A DNA stretch of 64,000 bases from Flavobacterium ajazii. GTDB lineage: Bacteria; Bacteroidota; Bacteroidia; Flavobacteriales; Flavobacteriaceae. The stretch is taken from NCBI RefSeq assembly GCF_010614725.1, contig NZ_JAAEHL010000007.1:248001-312000 (forward strand), given 5' to 3'. Positions 50,660 to 60,920 of the stretch are shown piece after piece. Every line of letters starts with the position of its first letter. Within the stretch, counting starts at the first letter, position 1. The notes beneath the pieces were generated by a model. The model worked only from the letters and a program-made list of their open reading frames with translations, was not told the origin of the DNA and searched no databases. The translations under genes and the position numbers were made by a program.

Positions 50660-53482
50660 TTAATATTCCGGAGCAGCAATCTGAGGTTTTGACTTCATGA
50701 TTACTTCAACGGTTTTGGGTTTCGCAAAAAACTCTTTTGCAAAAGCTTTTATATCTTCTGCTGTAACTTCGTTTAAAGTCTTTTTATAGGTAACGTCATC
50801 TTTAAACGTTTCATTGTTCAGCATCATATTATTTAAATTTCCTAACCAAAATCCATTGGTTAAAACCTTCTCTGCCCTTGCTTTTAAAAGCGTCTTCCTA
50901 ATAGACTCAATATCCTCTTCTTTTGTTACATCTTTTTGCGTTAAATTAATCTGCTCATAGACGATTTTTGTTAGTTTTTCCAGTTTTGCAGGATCACAGT
51001 CAAAATTGATGGTCATTGAATACTCATCAGATGGTAAACGGCTAACTCCTGATGAAACATGAACACCATAACTTCCGCCCTCTTCTTCCCGAATTAAGTC
51101 AAGATATTTCTTAGAAAGTAATTCAGCCAGAATATGTGATATAAACACATTTTTATAGTTGTACGGAAACTGTTTTACAAACCGGATATAAACGCTCGCC
51201 TTCGGGACATTCATTTCACGAACCAATAACTCTTTGGAAATTCCCGGTGCCGGATCAAGATGATTGTCTATAAAATTTTCTTTTTTATTGACATCTGATG
51301 AAATACTTCCGATATATTTTTCGATTAATGGCAACACGTTTTCAGGAAGGTTTCCGGTAAAGACGAAAGTAAAATCTGCTGCGTTCTGAATTCTTTCTTT
51401 ATAAAGTTCTGATGCTTTTTCAAAACTCAATTGTTTCAGGAATTCCTGGTTTACTAACGGAACCCTTTTGTTTCTATTGTAATTCAGCTGTGAAATCGTA
51501 TCCTGAAAAACTTTCGGATTCGTATTCGCTGCGTTCTCTAACGAATTTTTAAAACCTGTCAGCATTCTTGCGTAAGAATCTTTATCAAATCTTGGCTGTT
51601 CAAAATACAGATACACCAATTGTAATAAAGTCTCAAAATCCTTTTGATTCCCTGAACCTTGAAAACCTTCTGTCAATTCTGTGATGTAAGGTTTTACATT
51701 AGCAATTTTACCGTTTAGTTTGTCTTTTAAATCGGTACTTTTAAATGCGCCTAAACCAGAACTTTCTACCAGACTTACTGCAATTTGCGAAGACGGAATA
51801 TCTTCTGTTTTAATTAAGGAACTTCCTCCTAAACTGTAAGCAGAAAACAAAATTTCGTCTTTTGCCAATGTTGTTGGATATAAAACGATCTTGGCTCCAT
51901 TTCCCAAAACATAACTTTTCGCTCCTTTGATTCCTTCAATTGGCGCTTCTTTTGTTACTTTAGAACCTTTCAATTCTGCCGTAATCAAAGGCTGATCAGT
52001 ATCAGTTTCTTTGTATTTTTCAAGAGGCATTTTCTTTACCTCAGACATAATTTTCAGATAATCTTCTTTTGTCGGATATACTACATCACTTTTATCTGGA
52101 CCAGTAACCGTCATGACAATATTATCGGTTGTCTGAAGCTTTTTAACCGCCTGATTGATTTCTGCAAGCGTAATCGAAGCCAATCTGGTTTTTATGTTTT
52201 CATACTCCGTTTCGATGCTTTCAAACGGAACTGCTTTTAGGAAATATTCTACTAGTCGCTCAGAAAATTCATCATTATCAATTTTATCTTTGTTTTGAAG
52301 CAGGTTTTCAAAATAACTCAAAACGCTTTCTTTGTTTCGGTCTAATTCTTTTTGCGTAAATCCGTAACGAATCGCTCTTTCGGTTTCGGTCATCATTTCT
52401 TTAAAACCTTCGGCTGTTTTGTTGTTTTTTGGAACCACATATAAACTGTACGAATTCGTTAATCTCGATACTTCTGATGGGCCTGTTGCCATTTTAAGTA
52501 CAGCCGTTTCATTGTTTTGAATGAATTCCTGATAACGTCTGTTGATCATATCGGTACATAAATTATTTACCAAATCTCTTCTGATCGTTTCGTTATTCTT
52601 TACTTTATCATAATCTTTTTTGTAGTAAAGTACGATGGATGTTTCCTGTGCTTCTTTGTCTTTAGCCAAAACATATTCCATACCCTTATTTTTCGGAATC
52701 GAAACATAATAACGTTCCGCTGGATTTTTAGGCATTTCTATAGAAGAAAAAGTGGCAATGATTTTCTTTTCAATTTCTCTCGGGTCAATATCTCCAACCA
52801 CAATAACAGCCTGTAAATCCGGACGGTACCATTTTTTATAATAATCTCTAAGAACCTGATAATCAAAATTATTAATGATATTCAAATCGCCAATTACGTC
52901 ACGTTTTGCGTATTTAGAATCCTTATACAATGTTTTATCTGTTTCTAAACGAAGTCTGAAATCTGAATCACGTCTAGTACGCCATTCTTCTCTAATTACG
53001 CCTCTTTCGGCATCAATTTCTGCATCTTTCAGCAAAAGAAAACCGGACCAGTCGTGCAGTGCCAAAAGACATGAATCAATCAATTTAGAATCGTTTGCAG
53101 GAACATTACTTAAATTATAAACGGTTTGATCCTGTGCGGTATAAGCATTAATATCTGCCCCAAAACGAACTCCTTTTTTCTCCAGCATGTCGATAATGCC
53201 TTTTCCTTCAAAATTTTGTGTACCGTTAAAAGCCATGTGTTCCAGAAAATGTGCCAGTCCGTTTTGGTCATCATTTTCTAAAATTGCTCCCACATTTTGG
53301 GCAAAATAGAAACACACTCGGTCTTTTGGATATTCATTATACAGTACATAATATTTCATTCCGTTCTTTAATTTTCCTGAAACTACATCTTTGTTCAACA
53401 GAATGGTAGTCGAAAACTGAGCGGCACTTTTAAATCCGATTAAAAGGACAAAAAGCCAATATTTTGATTGAAAGACTTTCAT
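50660..53482 (-). CDS. M16 zinc protease (pitrilysin family)
   Basis: 940-residue, secreted (signal peptide KSKYWLFVLLIGFKSAAQ type). The inverted zinc motif HFLEH (78-82) is intact; E166 in RGVIREEW is the likely third ligand. A second, degenerate M16 half follows (about 500-930), as in two-domain insulinase/pitrilysin enzymes. It would degrade peptides in the periplasm or at the outer membrane. It lies downstream of DsbD and the SusC/D cluster on the same strand, separated by 204 bp with a repeat element. A good terminator follows. Confidence 0.92.
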   Translation of the reverse strand: MKVFQSKYWLFVLLIGFKSAAQFSTTILLNKDVVSGKLKNGMKYYVLYNEYPKDRVCFYFAQNVGAILENDDQNGLAHFLEHMAFNGTQNFEGKGIIDMLEKKGVRFGADINAYTAQDQTVYNLSNVPANDSKLIDSCLLALHDWSGFLLLKDAEIDAERGVIREEWRTRRDSDFRLRLETDKTLYKDSKYAKRDVIGDLNIINNFDYQVLRDYYKKWYRPDLQAVIVVGDIDPREIEKKIIATFSSIEMPKNPAERYYVSIPKNKGMEYVLAKDKEAQETSIVLYYKKDYDKVKNNETIRRDLVNNLCTDMINRRYQEFIQNNETAVLKMATGPSEVSRLTNSYSLYVVPKNNKTAEGFKEMMTETERAIRYGFTQKELDRNKESVLSYFENLLQNKDKIDNDEFSERLVEYFLKAVPFESIETEYENIKTRLASITLAEINQAVKKLQTTDNIVMTVTGPDKSDVVYPTKEDYLKIMSEVKKMPLEKYKETDTDQPLITAELKGSKVTKEAPIEGIKGAKSYVLGNGAKIVLYPTTLAKDEILFSAYSLGGSSLIKTEDIPSSQIAVSLVESSGLGAFKSTDLKDKLNGKIANVKPYITELTEGFQGSGNQKDFETLLQLVYLYFEQPRFDKDSYARMLTGFKNSLENAANTNPKVFQDTISQLNYNRNKRVPLVNQEFLKQLSFEKASELYKERIQNAADFTFVFTGNLPENVLPLIEKYIGSISSDVNKKENFIDNHLDPAPGISKELLVREMNVPKASVYIRFVKQFPYNYKNVFISHILAELLSKKYLDLIREEEGGSYGVHVSSGVSRLPSDEYSMTINFDCDPAKLEKLTKIVYEQINLTQKDVTKEEDIESIRKTLLKARAEKVLTNGFWLGNLNNMMLNNETFKDDVTYKKTLNEVTAEDIKAFAKEFFAKPKTVEVIMKSKPQIAAPEY

Positions 53483-53517
53483 TTGATATTTATTTTTGAT
53501 TGTTGGGATGTTTTTTT

Positions 53518-53660
53518 AAACACATAGAGACATAGTTTTTTCTTCTTTTTTTGAGAGAGTATAAAAGAGAAACCAGTTTCTCAACACATAGACTAACTAT
53601 GTTTTTTCAAATTAATGAAATGCCTTTTACGCAATCCAAATTCTATGATTCTATGTGTTT
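53518..53660. repeat. Intergenic TIR element, copy 3
   Basis: Same family as 11603-11734 in reverse orientation: ends AAACACATAGAGACATAG and complement-type CTATGATTCTATGTGTTT, with the internal hairpin GAGAAAC-CA-GTTTCTC at 53567-53582 and the conserved TTAATGAAATGCCTTTTACG block. In the minus-strand transcript it starts 26 bp after the DsbD stop codon. Confidence 0.8.
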
Positions 53661-53686
53661 AAAAAAATGACCCAAACAGTATTTGA

Positions 53687-55750
53687 TTATTTTTTAAAAT
53701 TCCGGACTCCTTCCTGAAGCCAATTGTAATACGCATTAATATCCGGATTGTATGCCGATGGTTTGTTGAGATCTTTTTCGTTATGATCCATTAAAACATA
53801 ATACGGCTGAGCGTTGGTTTTGTATTTTAAGATTTGAAGTTCGCTCCATTTCTGCCCTGTATATTTCAAGACTTTACCTGTGATTTTAGAAACTACCTGT
53901 TCATTTTCCGGTAAGGGCCTTTTGTCATCCACGTACAATGAAATCAGCACCACATCATTATTCAAAACATTCAAAACTTTTGGATCAGGCCATACACGTT
54001 CTTCCATTTTACGACAGTTCACACAGGCGTATCCGGTAAAATCAATCATTATGGGTTTGTTTACTTTTTTCGCGTAAGCTAAACCTTCGTCATAATCATG
54101 AAAAGCCGGAATTCCGTTTGGCCCGCTTTCTGCTCCTTCCGGCAACGCACTTTTTTCTGCAGTTTGTGCTACTGCATTTCCAAAACCATTTGGTGATTCA
54201 CTATATTGTTTTGCCGGCGGAAAACCACTTATATATTGTAATGGAGCTCCCCACAGCCCCGGAATCATATACACCACAAACGACAAAACGATAATTCCTA
54301 AACTCAGTCTTCCCACAGATATATGAGTTGAAGGCGTATCGTGCGACAACTGGATTTTTCCAAATAAATACAAAGCCAATACAGAGAATATAGCAATCCA
54401 AATGGCAAGGAATACTTCTCGTTCTAATAAATGTAATTGTAAAACTAAGTCGGCGTTGCTTAAGAATTTAAGTGCTAAAGCCAATTCCAGAAAGCCTAAA
54501 ACCACTTTGACCGAATTCAGCCAGCCGCCCGATTTCGGAAGTGAATTCATCCATCCCGGAAAAGCAGCGAATAAAGTAAAAGGTAAAGCAATCGCTAATG
54601 AAAAACCCAGCATTCCGACAATTGGCGCAATTCCTGCCTGACTAGCCGCCTGAACTAATAAGGTTCCGACAATTGGTCCGGTACATGAAAATGAAACCAC
54701 CGCTAATGCCAGTGCCATAAAGAAAATTCCGAAAGCACCACCAATCTCCGATTTCTGATCGATTTTAGTCAGCCATGAACTCGGCAGTACAATTTCGAAA
54801 GCTCCTAAAAATGACAAGGCAAAAACCAATAAAAGCAGGAAGAAAACAATATTGAAAACTACGTTTGTTGCCAAAGCATTCAGCGCATCTGCACCAAAAA
54901 CTGCGGTAACCAAACTTCCTAAAATCACATAAATCACGATAATAAAAATACCGTACATCATAGCGTTTCTGATTCCTGCAGCTTTGGTTTTACTTTGTTT
55001 GGTAAAGAAACTCACCGTCATCGGAATCATCGGAAATACGCAAGGCGTAAACAAAGCAGCAAGACCTCCTAAAAAGCTGAAGAAAAATAATGTCCAAAGG
55101 CTTTCTTCAGGGGCTGTTTTTCCCGAAGAAGCTTTTTCGGCTGAATTATTTAAAATTTCAGGAGTGTTTTTGCTGACAGTGCTAACAGAGTCTGCTGTGT
55201 TGTTTGTGGTATTTTGTTTAGTAATAGATTGGTCTTTTACAGACAAATCAGTATTTTGTTGCTCTGTTTCAGCTGTTTCTTTTTTGATTGGTGTTTCCGA
55301 CTTTTTAAATGTAAATTTTACTTCTTTTTCAGAAGGAGGCAGACAGCTATTATCGTTGCATACCATAAAAAATACAGTAGCGTCGATTGTAAAAGCATCA
55401 CTTGTTTTTCGTTCGATATTTTGTGTAAAAGTGGCTTTTTCTTCAAAATATTTAATCCGCATCTGAAAAACAGGATCGTCTACTTCATGTCCTTTGGGCT
55501 CAATTACTGATCCTGTTTTTTTATAATTTTTAGATGGCTGAAAAGTAAAACTGGTTGGCGCAGGCCCTCCTTGTGGTACATTCTGCGAATATACGTGCCA
55601 GCCCTTGTCAATTTTGGCAATAATAGACAAAGTGTATTTGTTTTCTCCTATCTCTTTTACTGAAGTTGTAAACGAAACGGGATCGTAAATTTGGGCAGTA
55701 AGATGGCTTATCGCAAAGAATATTGCGATAAAAAGGAATAATTTTTTCAT
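53687..55750 (-). CDS. dsbD: Thiol:disulfide interchange protein DsbD
   Basis: 687 residues. Signal peptide; N-terminal DsbD-alpha-like domain with C131/C136 (VCNDNSCLPP); a Ser/Thr/Glu-rich linker; a membrane domain of about eight helices with cysteines in FTPCVFPMIPMTVSF and SFSCTGPIVGTLL; and a C-terminal thioredoxin domain with CVNC (C576, C579) in GYACVNCRKMEE. It passes electrons from cytoplasmic thioredoxin across the inner membrane to periplasmic thiols. It lies between the SusC/D-TlpA operon and the M16 protease on the same strand, giving a local source of reducing power. Confidence 0.94.
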   Translation of the reverse strand: MKKLFLFIAIFFAISHLTAQIYDPVSFTTSVKEIGENKYTLSIIAKIDKGWHVYSQNVPQGGPAPTSFTFQPSKNYKKTGSVIEPKGHEVDDPVFQMRIKYFEEKATFTQNIERKTSDAFTIDATVFFMVCNDNSCLPPSEKEVKFTFKKSETPIKKETAETEQQNTDLSVKDQSITKQNTTNNTADSVSTVSKNTPEILNNSAEKASSGKTAPEESLWTLFFFSFLGGLAALFTPCVFPMIPMTVSFFTKQSKTKAAGIRNAMMYGIFIIVIYVILGSLVTAVFGADALNALATNVVFNIVFFLLLLVFALSFLGAFEIVLPSSWLTKIDQKSEIGGAFGIFFMALALAVVSFSCTGPIVGTLLVQAASQAGIAPIVGMLGFSLAIALPFTLFAAFPGWMNSLPKSGGWLNSVKVVLGFLELALALKFLSNADLVLQLHLLEREVFLAIWIAIFSVLALYLFGKIQLSHDTPSTHISVGRLSLGIIVLSFVVYMIPGLWGAPLQYISGFPPAKQYSESPNGFGNAVAQTAEKSALPEGAESGPNGIPAFHDYDEGLAYAKKVNKPIMIDFTGYACVNCRKMEERVWPDPKVLNVLNNDVVLISLYVDDKRPLPENEQVVSKITGKVLKYTGQKWSELQILKYKTNAQPYYVLMDHNEKDLNKPSAYNPDINAYYNWLQEGVRNFKK

Positions 55751-55798
55751 GATGTTAGAGAAATATACTTATTGTATTTTTTTGTCTAAATGTTGTTT

Positions 55799-56004
55799 TA
55801 AACACATAGAATCATAGGATTTAGATTGTCTATAAAAGGCATTTCATTTGTTTAAATAAACATAGATATAGGGTCTTCAAACTTTGACAAAGTTTTAATC
55901 TTTGACAAAGTTCTCACAATACTTACACAAAGCTATGTGTTGAGAAACGAGTTTCTCTTTTATACTCTTTTCAAAAAAAATAAAATCTATGTTTCTATGT
56001 GTTT
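55799..56004. repeat. Intergenic TIR element, copy 4, with inserted block
   Basis: About 205 bp. The right end CTATGTTTCTATGTGTTT (55987-56004) and internal hairpin GAGAAACGAGTTTCTC (55942-55957) match copy 1 exactly. A block of about 60 bp (55868-55929) with two direct copies of CTTTGACAAAGTT (55882-55894 and 55900-55912) is inserted in the palindromic centre. It begins 28 bp after the hydrolase stop codon in the direction of transcription. Confidence 0.8.
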
Positions 56005-56032
56005 AAAAGTTACTGCGGATTATAAATCATTT

Positions 56033-57424
56033 TTATTTTTTATATCGATCCAAAATCCACTTTGCAATATCGTTTAAAACCTCTTCGGCAAAAACCTCAT
56101 CAATTTCTTTGGCTTCGTTCTGCGTGCAAGTTTTACAATGCTGATACATGTGATTTAATCCCGGATAAATCTTTGTAGTTAGATCTTTAGTACCCAAGTA
56201 TTTTTTGAAAGACTCAATATTCTCAACCGCCGGAACCTGAATGTCTTTATCGCCGTTTGCTATAAATACAGGAATAGTAATTTTGGGCAGAAAGTTTTCA
56301 GGTTTGTAATGAATCGTGTAGCGGTACCATTTTCTGTCAGCATCTTTTCCATAGCGATATAAGAAAGTCTGATCGCGTCCGTCCCATATCTGAACTTCTT
56401 TTAAAGTTGTCGTGTCTTGCTTCTGCATCCATTCTTTCAATTTCAATTCCATTGCAGGTTGGGCCGATTCTCCGTCTTTGGTATCGTAAACCACTTTAAA
56501 CATGATGTTGTACATTTCCATCTGTTTGGCTACCACTTTATCTGAAAATTTATAGCTTTTTAGAATTGCTGTATTTTGAAGATTCAGCATTTCGAGTCCG
56601 CTTACTCCTACTCCTGACAAACTGATCATGAATTTTACATCTTTGTTTCTGGAAGCTACAATTGAAGCAATCATTCCGCCTTCGCTGTGACCGATTAAAC
56701 CGATATATGAAGCACCAACGTTTTTATCACTTTTTAAATAGGCAATTTCTTCCTCAATATCATCTGCGAAATCTCCGGTTGTAGCGGCTTCAAAATTACC
56801 TGTCGTTTTGCCAAATCCACGGTCGTCTACACGTAAAGAAGCAATTCCGTTTCTTGCTAAATAATCGGCTAAAACGGTGAAAGATTCTCTTCCCATGTAC
56901 GTATAATTGCGATCGTGCTGTCCCGTTCCTGAAATTAAAATTGCTAACGGATATTTCTTTTTATTTTTCGGAACGGTCAATGTTGCGCCGTAAGTCAGTT
57001 TGGTATTTTTTCCTGAAAAGGTAAAATCTTTTACTTCATACGGATAAGGTTTCTGTGGATGCTGTGCAAAAAACAATGGCTGAATACTGTTTAGTTTCTT
57101 TAAAACAATCGCAGCATTTGGAAATGAATAATTATTGAATACACCTGTAATTGCAGTTTTATCAGCATTGTATTTTCCTTTAAAAGTAAAATCATACATT
57201 TTATTTTTAAAGAATATACTATCCTTGTCTTTTCTGACTCCTACTTTAATTGAATCATAAGACATCTCCGGAATGCTTAATAAAAGTGAATCTTTTTTGC
57301 TGTCAAAATCACCTTTAACAATAATGCGGGAAGAATGGTGTTGCCCCTGCCAGATGGTTTGCGAAAAACCGATCTGACAAGACAAAACCGTAATAAGGAG
57401 ATATAAAAATTTATGAATTTTCAT
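56033..57424 (-). CDS. Secreted alpha/beta hydrolase
   Basis: 463 residues with a signal peptide (KFLYLLITVLSCQIGFSQ). An N-terminal beta-rich domain (about 25-130, DUF-type) precedes the hydrolase: nucleophile S247 in GLIGHSEGGMIAS, the acid in IANGDKDIQVPA, and the histidine in YPGLNHMYQH. HCKTCTQNE follows with a Cys pair. It probably cleaves an ester or peptide in the periplasm. It starts 20 bp after the TlpA-like gene and ends the susC-susD-TlpA operon. The substrate is unknown. Confidence 0.87.
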   Translation of the reverse strand: MKIHKFLYLLITVLSCQIGFSQTIWQGQHHSSRIIVKGDFDSKKDSLLLSIPEMSYDSIKVGVRKDKDSIFFKNKMYDFTFKGKYNADKTAITGVFNNYSFPNAAIVLKKLNSIQPLFFAQHPQKPYPYEVKDFTFSGKNTKLTYGATLTVPKNKKKYPLAILISGTGQHDRNYTYMGRESFTVLADYLARNGIASLRVDDRGFGKTTGNFEAATTGDFADDIEEEIAYLKSDKNVGASYIGLIGHSEGGMIASIVASRNKDVKFMISLSGVGVSGLEMLNLQNTAILKSYKFSDKVVAKQMEMYNIMFKVVYDTKDGESAQPAMELKLKEWMQKQDTTTLKEVQIWDGRDQTFLYRYGKDADRKWYRYTIHYKPENFLPKITIPVFIANGDKDIQVPAVENIESFKKYLGTKDLTTKIYPGLNHMYQHCKTCTQNEAKEIDEVFAEEVLNDIAKWILDRYKK

Positions 57425-57443
57425 GATTCAGTTCCTTACCGGA

Positions 57444-59438
57444 TTATTTATTTTCAGCTTTTAAATGCTCGACAATAATTGAAATTTCGTCAGCAAGTTC
57501 GCTTGGGCTTCCAAAATAGCCATTGGACATCCATCTTAAATTTCCTTTCTGATCGATAATCATTTTTTCTGGAATTCCGGAAAAATGAAATGCTTTTGAA
57601 TATTTGTCGTAAACTGCATCAAACTTACCCGTTTTAGGATTTTTGCTATCGTAAAGAATGGTAAAATCGAATCCTTTTTCTTTGATAAAAGCCTGAGTCT
57701 GTGACTTAAAATCTTTGATATATTCCATCGTATCTACAAAATAGAATTTCACGTTATCATCGGCTTTGTATTTATTCACTGCCATATTCATTCCCGGCAT
57801 TGCATTTTTACAAGGACCGCACCACATAGCCCAGAAATCAAGCACAACGATTTTACCTTTTTGATCGGCTAGTTTTACTTTTCCGCCACGGCTGCTTTCC
57901 ATTTCAAATCCGTCAATTGGAAGATTGATTAATTCTGAGATTAATTTCTTTTTGTGCTCTTCGCTGGAATCTGCTTTTAAAGAATGTAAATACGTATCAA
58001 AATCTGCTTCCTTTTTACCTTCTTTCAAATAAACTTCTTTTAAAGATGCAATAGTTGCAGGAGTAATCTGGTTTTGTTTAGCTGAAAGTTCTATAAACGT
58101 TTTTGCCTCCGCTGTCTTACCTTCTCTCAAAAGCATTCTTGCGTAAACCTCGTTGTAGCTTGCATTTTTATAAGCCATTAATGGTTTAATTTTATCCAGA
58201 TATTTTCTTTCTAAATCGTAATTTTTGAAGATTTCCTGAATTTTAGCATACGTAAAATATTCTCTTGTACCGTATTGCAAGGCTAATTCCTGCCATTGCG
58301 ATAATGATAATTCGCCCACTTTATCTTTTGGTAAAAATGCTTCTCTTTTTTCCATTTCCGGAATAATCACATCAGCATATTTCTTTAAAGTCTCCAAATT
58401 TGCTTTTTCGCTTCCCTCCTGATCCCTGTCAAACGGAATGCCAACCAAATGCCAGGCATAATCTATTAAGTTCGTGTACGAAACTTTAGGCACACTGTTG
58501 ATTGCATAATTGTAATCTTTTTTGTTCATGATATATCCGTAAGCAATGCTTTTGAACATTTTATCGTAGTACAAACCTTCTGTATCTGTTAGAACGTCTA
58601 AGAATTTTTCTTGTGGAAAGTTTTTCTCAAAAGTGTTGTAAAGCTGTACTTTTTTATCAAAATTCGCTTCCGTAAAAATCTTTTTAATTTCAATATCACG
58701 GGCCCAAACTCCTTTTGGATATTTAGTCAATAAAACCTTCTGAACAGAATCTATAAATTGAGTTTCTTTCTGCCAGTCTAAAAGCTGTAATGTTTTTTGA
58801 ACTTTATATTGATGCTCATTGTCTAAATTATCTCCCAGAACAAATCTAAGTTCGCTTTTGATACGTTTTGTAGGATCGCCCGGTTTTGCACTTTTCATCA
58901 ACTTTAAACCTTCATAAAAAACATCTTTACGGCTCGCTGGATGGTGCTGTAATTCGTAATTCACCCACATTAAACTGATTGTATCATTAATTGCAGATAT
59001 TGGATCCAGAAAATTTGGACGCTGATCTGCAAATGACTCATTTCTAAGAATTCCCCATCCAAGATATGACCCCGGAGAATCCTGAAGCATCCAGCTGTAG
59101 GTTTCTTTTCCGCCTTTATCAATCAAAGTATCTGAAGTAAAAACACAGGTAATAAGTGCTGCATCGTCGTTCAGTTTTACTTTTGTTTCCCATTTTTTAT
59201 CGACTGTTGGTTTTAAAGTAATATCGGCCACTTTCCATTTAAAACTTCCGTTGGTGTAGATACGCCCGGAAACTTTTTTGGCATCTTTTAAAACCGTTCC
59301 CGAAGGATCGTACGTAATCGTAATTTCTTCTCCCGGTTTTGGAATTTTCGGAGTAACATCAAATCGTGCTGCTTCATTTTGAGCATAAGAAGCCGCAGTA
59401 ACACTTAAAAAAAGTGCTGCTAATCTTAATAGTTTCAT
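57444..59438 (-). CDS. TlpA-like thioredoxin with large N-terminal region
   Basis: 664 residues, signal peptide (LAALFLSVTAASYAQ). About 20-120 is a beta domain of Ig or carbohydrate-module type; 150-500 is mostly helical, TPR-like, with ELKKYADVIIPEME-style repeats; the last 125 residues are a TlpA thioredoxin with W539-C540-G-P-C543, cis-Pro in FSGIPEKMIID. It should reduce or isomerise disulfides in the periplasm, fed by DsbD 3.7 kb away. It follows susD after 64 bp, which include a hairpin, and precedes the hydrolase by 19 bp. Confidence 0.88.
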   Translation of the reverse strand: MKLLRLAALFLSVTAASYAQNEAARFDVTPKIPKPGEEITITYDPSGTVLKDAKKVSGRIYTNGSFKWKVADITLKPTVDKKWETKVKLNDDAALITCVFTSDTLIDKGGKETYSWMLQDSPGSYLGWGILRNESFADQRPNFLDPISAINDTISLMWVNYELQHHPASRKDVFYEGLKLMKSAKPGDPTKRIKSELRFVLGDNLDNEHQYKVQKTLQLLDWQKETQFIDSVQKVLLTKYPKGVWARDIEIKKIFTEANFDKKVQLYNTFEKNFPQEKFLDVLTDTEGLYYDKMFKSIAYGYIMNKKDYNYAINSVPKVSYTNLIDYAWHLVGIPFDRDQEGSEKANLETLKKYADVIIPEMEKREAFLPKDKVGELSLSQWQELALQYGTREYFTYAKIQEIFKNYDLERKYLDKIKPLMAYKNASYNEVYARMLLREGKTAEAKTFIELSAKQNQITPATIASLKEVYLKEGKKEADFDTYLHSLKADSSEEHKKKLISELINLPIDGFEMESSRGGKVKLADQKGKIVVLDFWAMWCGPCKNAMPGMNMAVNKYKADDNVKFYFVDTMEYIKDFKSQTQAFIKEKGFDFTILYDSKNPKTGKFDAVYDKYSKAFHFSGIPEKMIIDQKGNLRWMSNGYFGSPSELADEISIIVEHLKAENK

Positions 59439-59455
59439 TTTTTCATTTTTGTTTA

Positions 59456-59483
59456 AGCACGTTCAGAGAAACCTGAACGTGCT
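59456..59483 (-). promoter_or_regulatory. Hairpin between susD and tlpA-like genes
   Basis: AGCACGTTCAG (59456-59466) and its perfect complement (59473-59483), loop of 6 nt. On the minus strand it is not followed by a T-run, so it is not a typical terminator. It may shield the susCD mRNA 3' end or reduce read-through. Confidence 0.5.
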
Positions 59484-59502
59484 ATTTTTGAATCAATTCC
59501 TT

Positions 59503-60912
59503 TTAATTATTTTGCTGCAAATCAGGAGCATAATCAAAGTAGCTCTCTGCAAAAGGAAACTGATAACGGTTTCCGTTTGGTTCAAGGGTAAAAGTCTCAG
59601 TTAAATACTTGTGTGTAATTGTTTTTGCAAAACGAGAGTCTTTGTTAAGACGTTTTAAATCAAACCATCTGAAACCGCCTCTGCACATTAATTCTCTTCG
59701 GCGTTCTGCCAAAACTTTTACCAGTGCATCATTGGCATCAACGGCTGTTAAGTCTGTATAATCTGCTGCTTTGAAACGGCTTTTTCTAACGGTATTAATG
59801 GTTGTCATAGCTGCTGCAGTACTTCCTGCTCTTGCTTCGCACTCTGCTTTTATCATATACATTTCAGGAACTGTAGGCCCTGCATTTCTTCCATCTCCTG
59901 TTAAAAGTTCTTTACAGTATGCCCTTCCTTGCGGGATAGATCCCCAGGTCATCGTATTTAGAGATCTGGTATACAACTGATATCTTAAATCATTAGGATC
60001 AAAAGAATTCAGTAATTCGTCACTTAGCGATAAAACCAAAGGCGAATACATATAACTATTAGATTGTTTAGATAATATGATTTCTGAGTCCTGATACGTT
60101 TTTGGCCATGAATAATCTCCTAAACTTGCATAATCTTCTAAGTTCAATAATTTATTTTGTAAAGCTAAAGCCGCTTCTGCATTTTGTTGTGCTTCAGGAT
60201 ATTTCCCCATATACAAATAGGTTCTTGCCAAAAGTCCGTAAGCCGAAGCTTTTGAAGAAAAACCAACATTTCTGCCTGAATTAACCGGTTTTAATCCCGA
60301 AGCAATTGCCTCCGTTAAATCCTTTTCAATAAGATCGTAAATCTGCTTAACAGTCGCTCTGGTAATGTTTTGATCCACCGTAGGTGTAGTAAACATAGGC
60401 ACTCCCAAGTCGGTTCCTGATGTTGCAGGATCGTATGCTTTCCCAAAAGTATTTACTAATGTCAGATAAATAAAAGCTCTGTGTACCTGTGCTTCTCCTT
60501 TTATAGCCAGACGTTCTGCATCTGTACCGTTTGTGCTGGACATTACTTCAGAAATAACAATGTTGCAGGTGTACAATGCTGAATACAACGCATTCATATC
60601 ACTGTCAGTTTCTCCAACCGGAATGATTTCATCAGCCCACTTATAGGTTTGTACAAATGGTCTGTAATATAATGAACTTCCATAATACTTATCAAAATAA
60701 GCTGCATGATCATCTCTCATGACAATATCGTCTGAGGCTACATCAACCAGGCTATATGTTATATTAAACTTACTGGCTCCCTGCAAAAGATACCTGTAAT
60801 TGGCCATTTCTTTCGGAATAAGTTTTCCTTCTGTCTGTATGTCTACATAATTATCGCAGCTTGTAAAAAGTGCCGATAAAATACCTATATATATTAAATA
60901 CTTTTTCATCAT
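59503..60912 (-). CDS. SusD/RagB outer-membrane lipoprotein
   Basis: 469 residues. Lipobox FTSC with C19 after MMKKYLIYIGILSAL; early residues ANYRYLLQGASKF and the TPR-like helices (TYLYMGKYPEAQQNAEAALALQNKLL) with the SusD core MIKAECEARAGSTAAAMTTI and ERRRELMCRGGFRWFDLKRL, which is nearly invariant in the family. It forms the lid over the SusC barrel, binding an oligosaccharide or peptide at the surface. It lies 8 bp after susC. Confidence 0.93.
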   Translation of the reverse strand: MMKKYLIYIGILSALFTSCDNYVDIQTEGKLIPKEMANYRYLLQGASKFNITYSLVDVASDDIVMRDDHAAYFDKYYGSSLYYRPFVQTYKWADEIIPVGETDSDMNALYSALYTCNIVISEVMSSTNGTDAERLAIKGEAQVHRAFIYLTLVNTFGKAYDPATSGTDLGVPMFTTPTVDQNITRATVKQIYDLIEKDLTEAIASGLKPVNSGRNVGFSSKASAYGLLARTYLYMGKYPEAQQNAEAALALQNKLLNLEDYASLGDYSWPKTYQDSEIILSKQSNSYMYSPLVLSLSDELLNSFDPNDLRYQLYTRSLNTMTWGSIPQGRAYCKELLTGDGRNAGPTVPEMYMIKAECEARAGSTAAAMTTINTVRKSRFKAADYTDLTAVDANDALVKVLAERRRELMCRGGFRWFDLKRLNKDSRFAKTITHKYLTETFTLEPNGNRYQFPFAESYFDYAPDLQQNN

Positions 60913-60920
60913 TTCAGCTT

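Noticed and set aside
54984..55466. 160-residue plus-strand frame inside dsbD
   Set aside because: Antisense shadow of the low-complexity linker and membrane domain.
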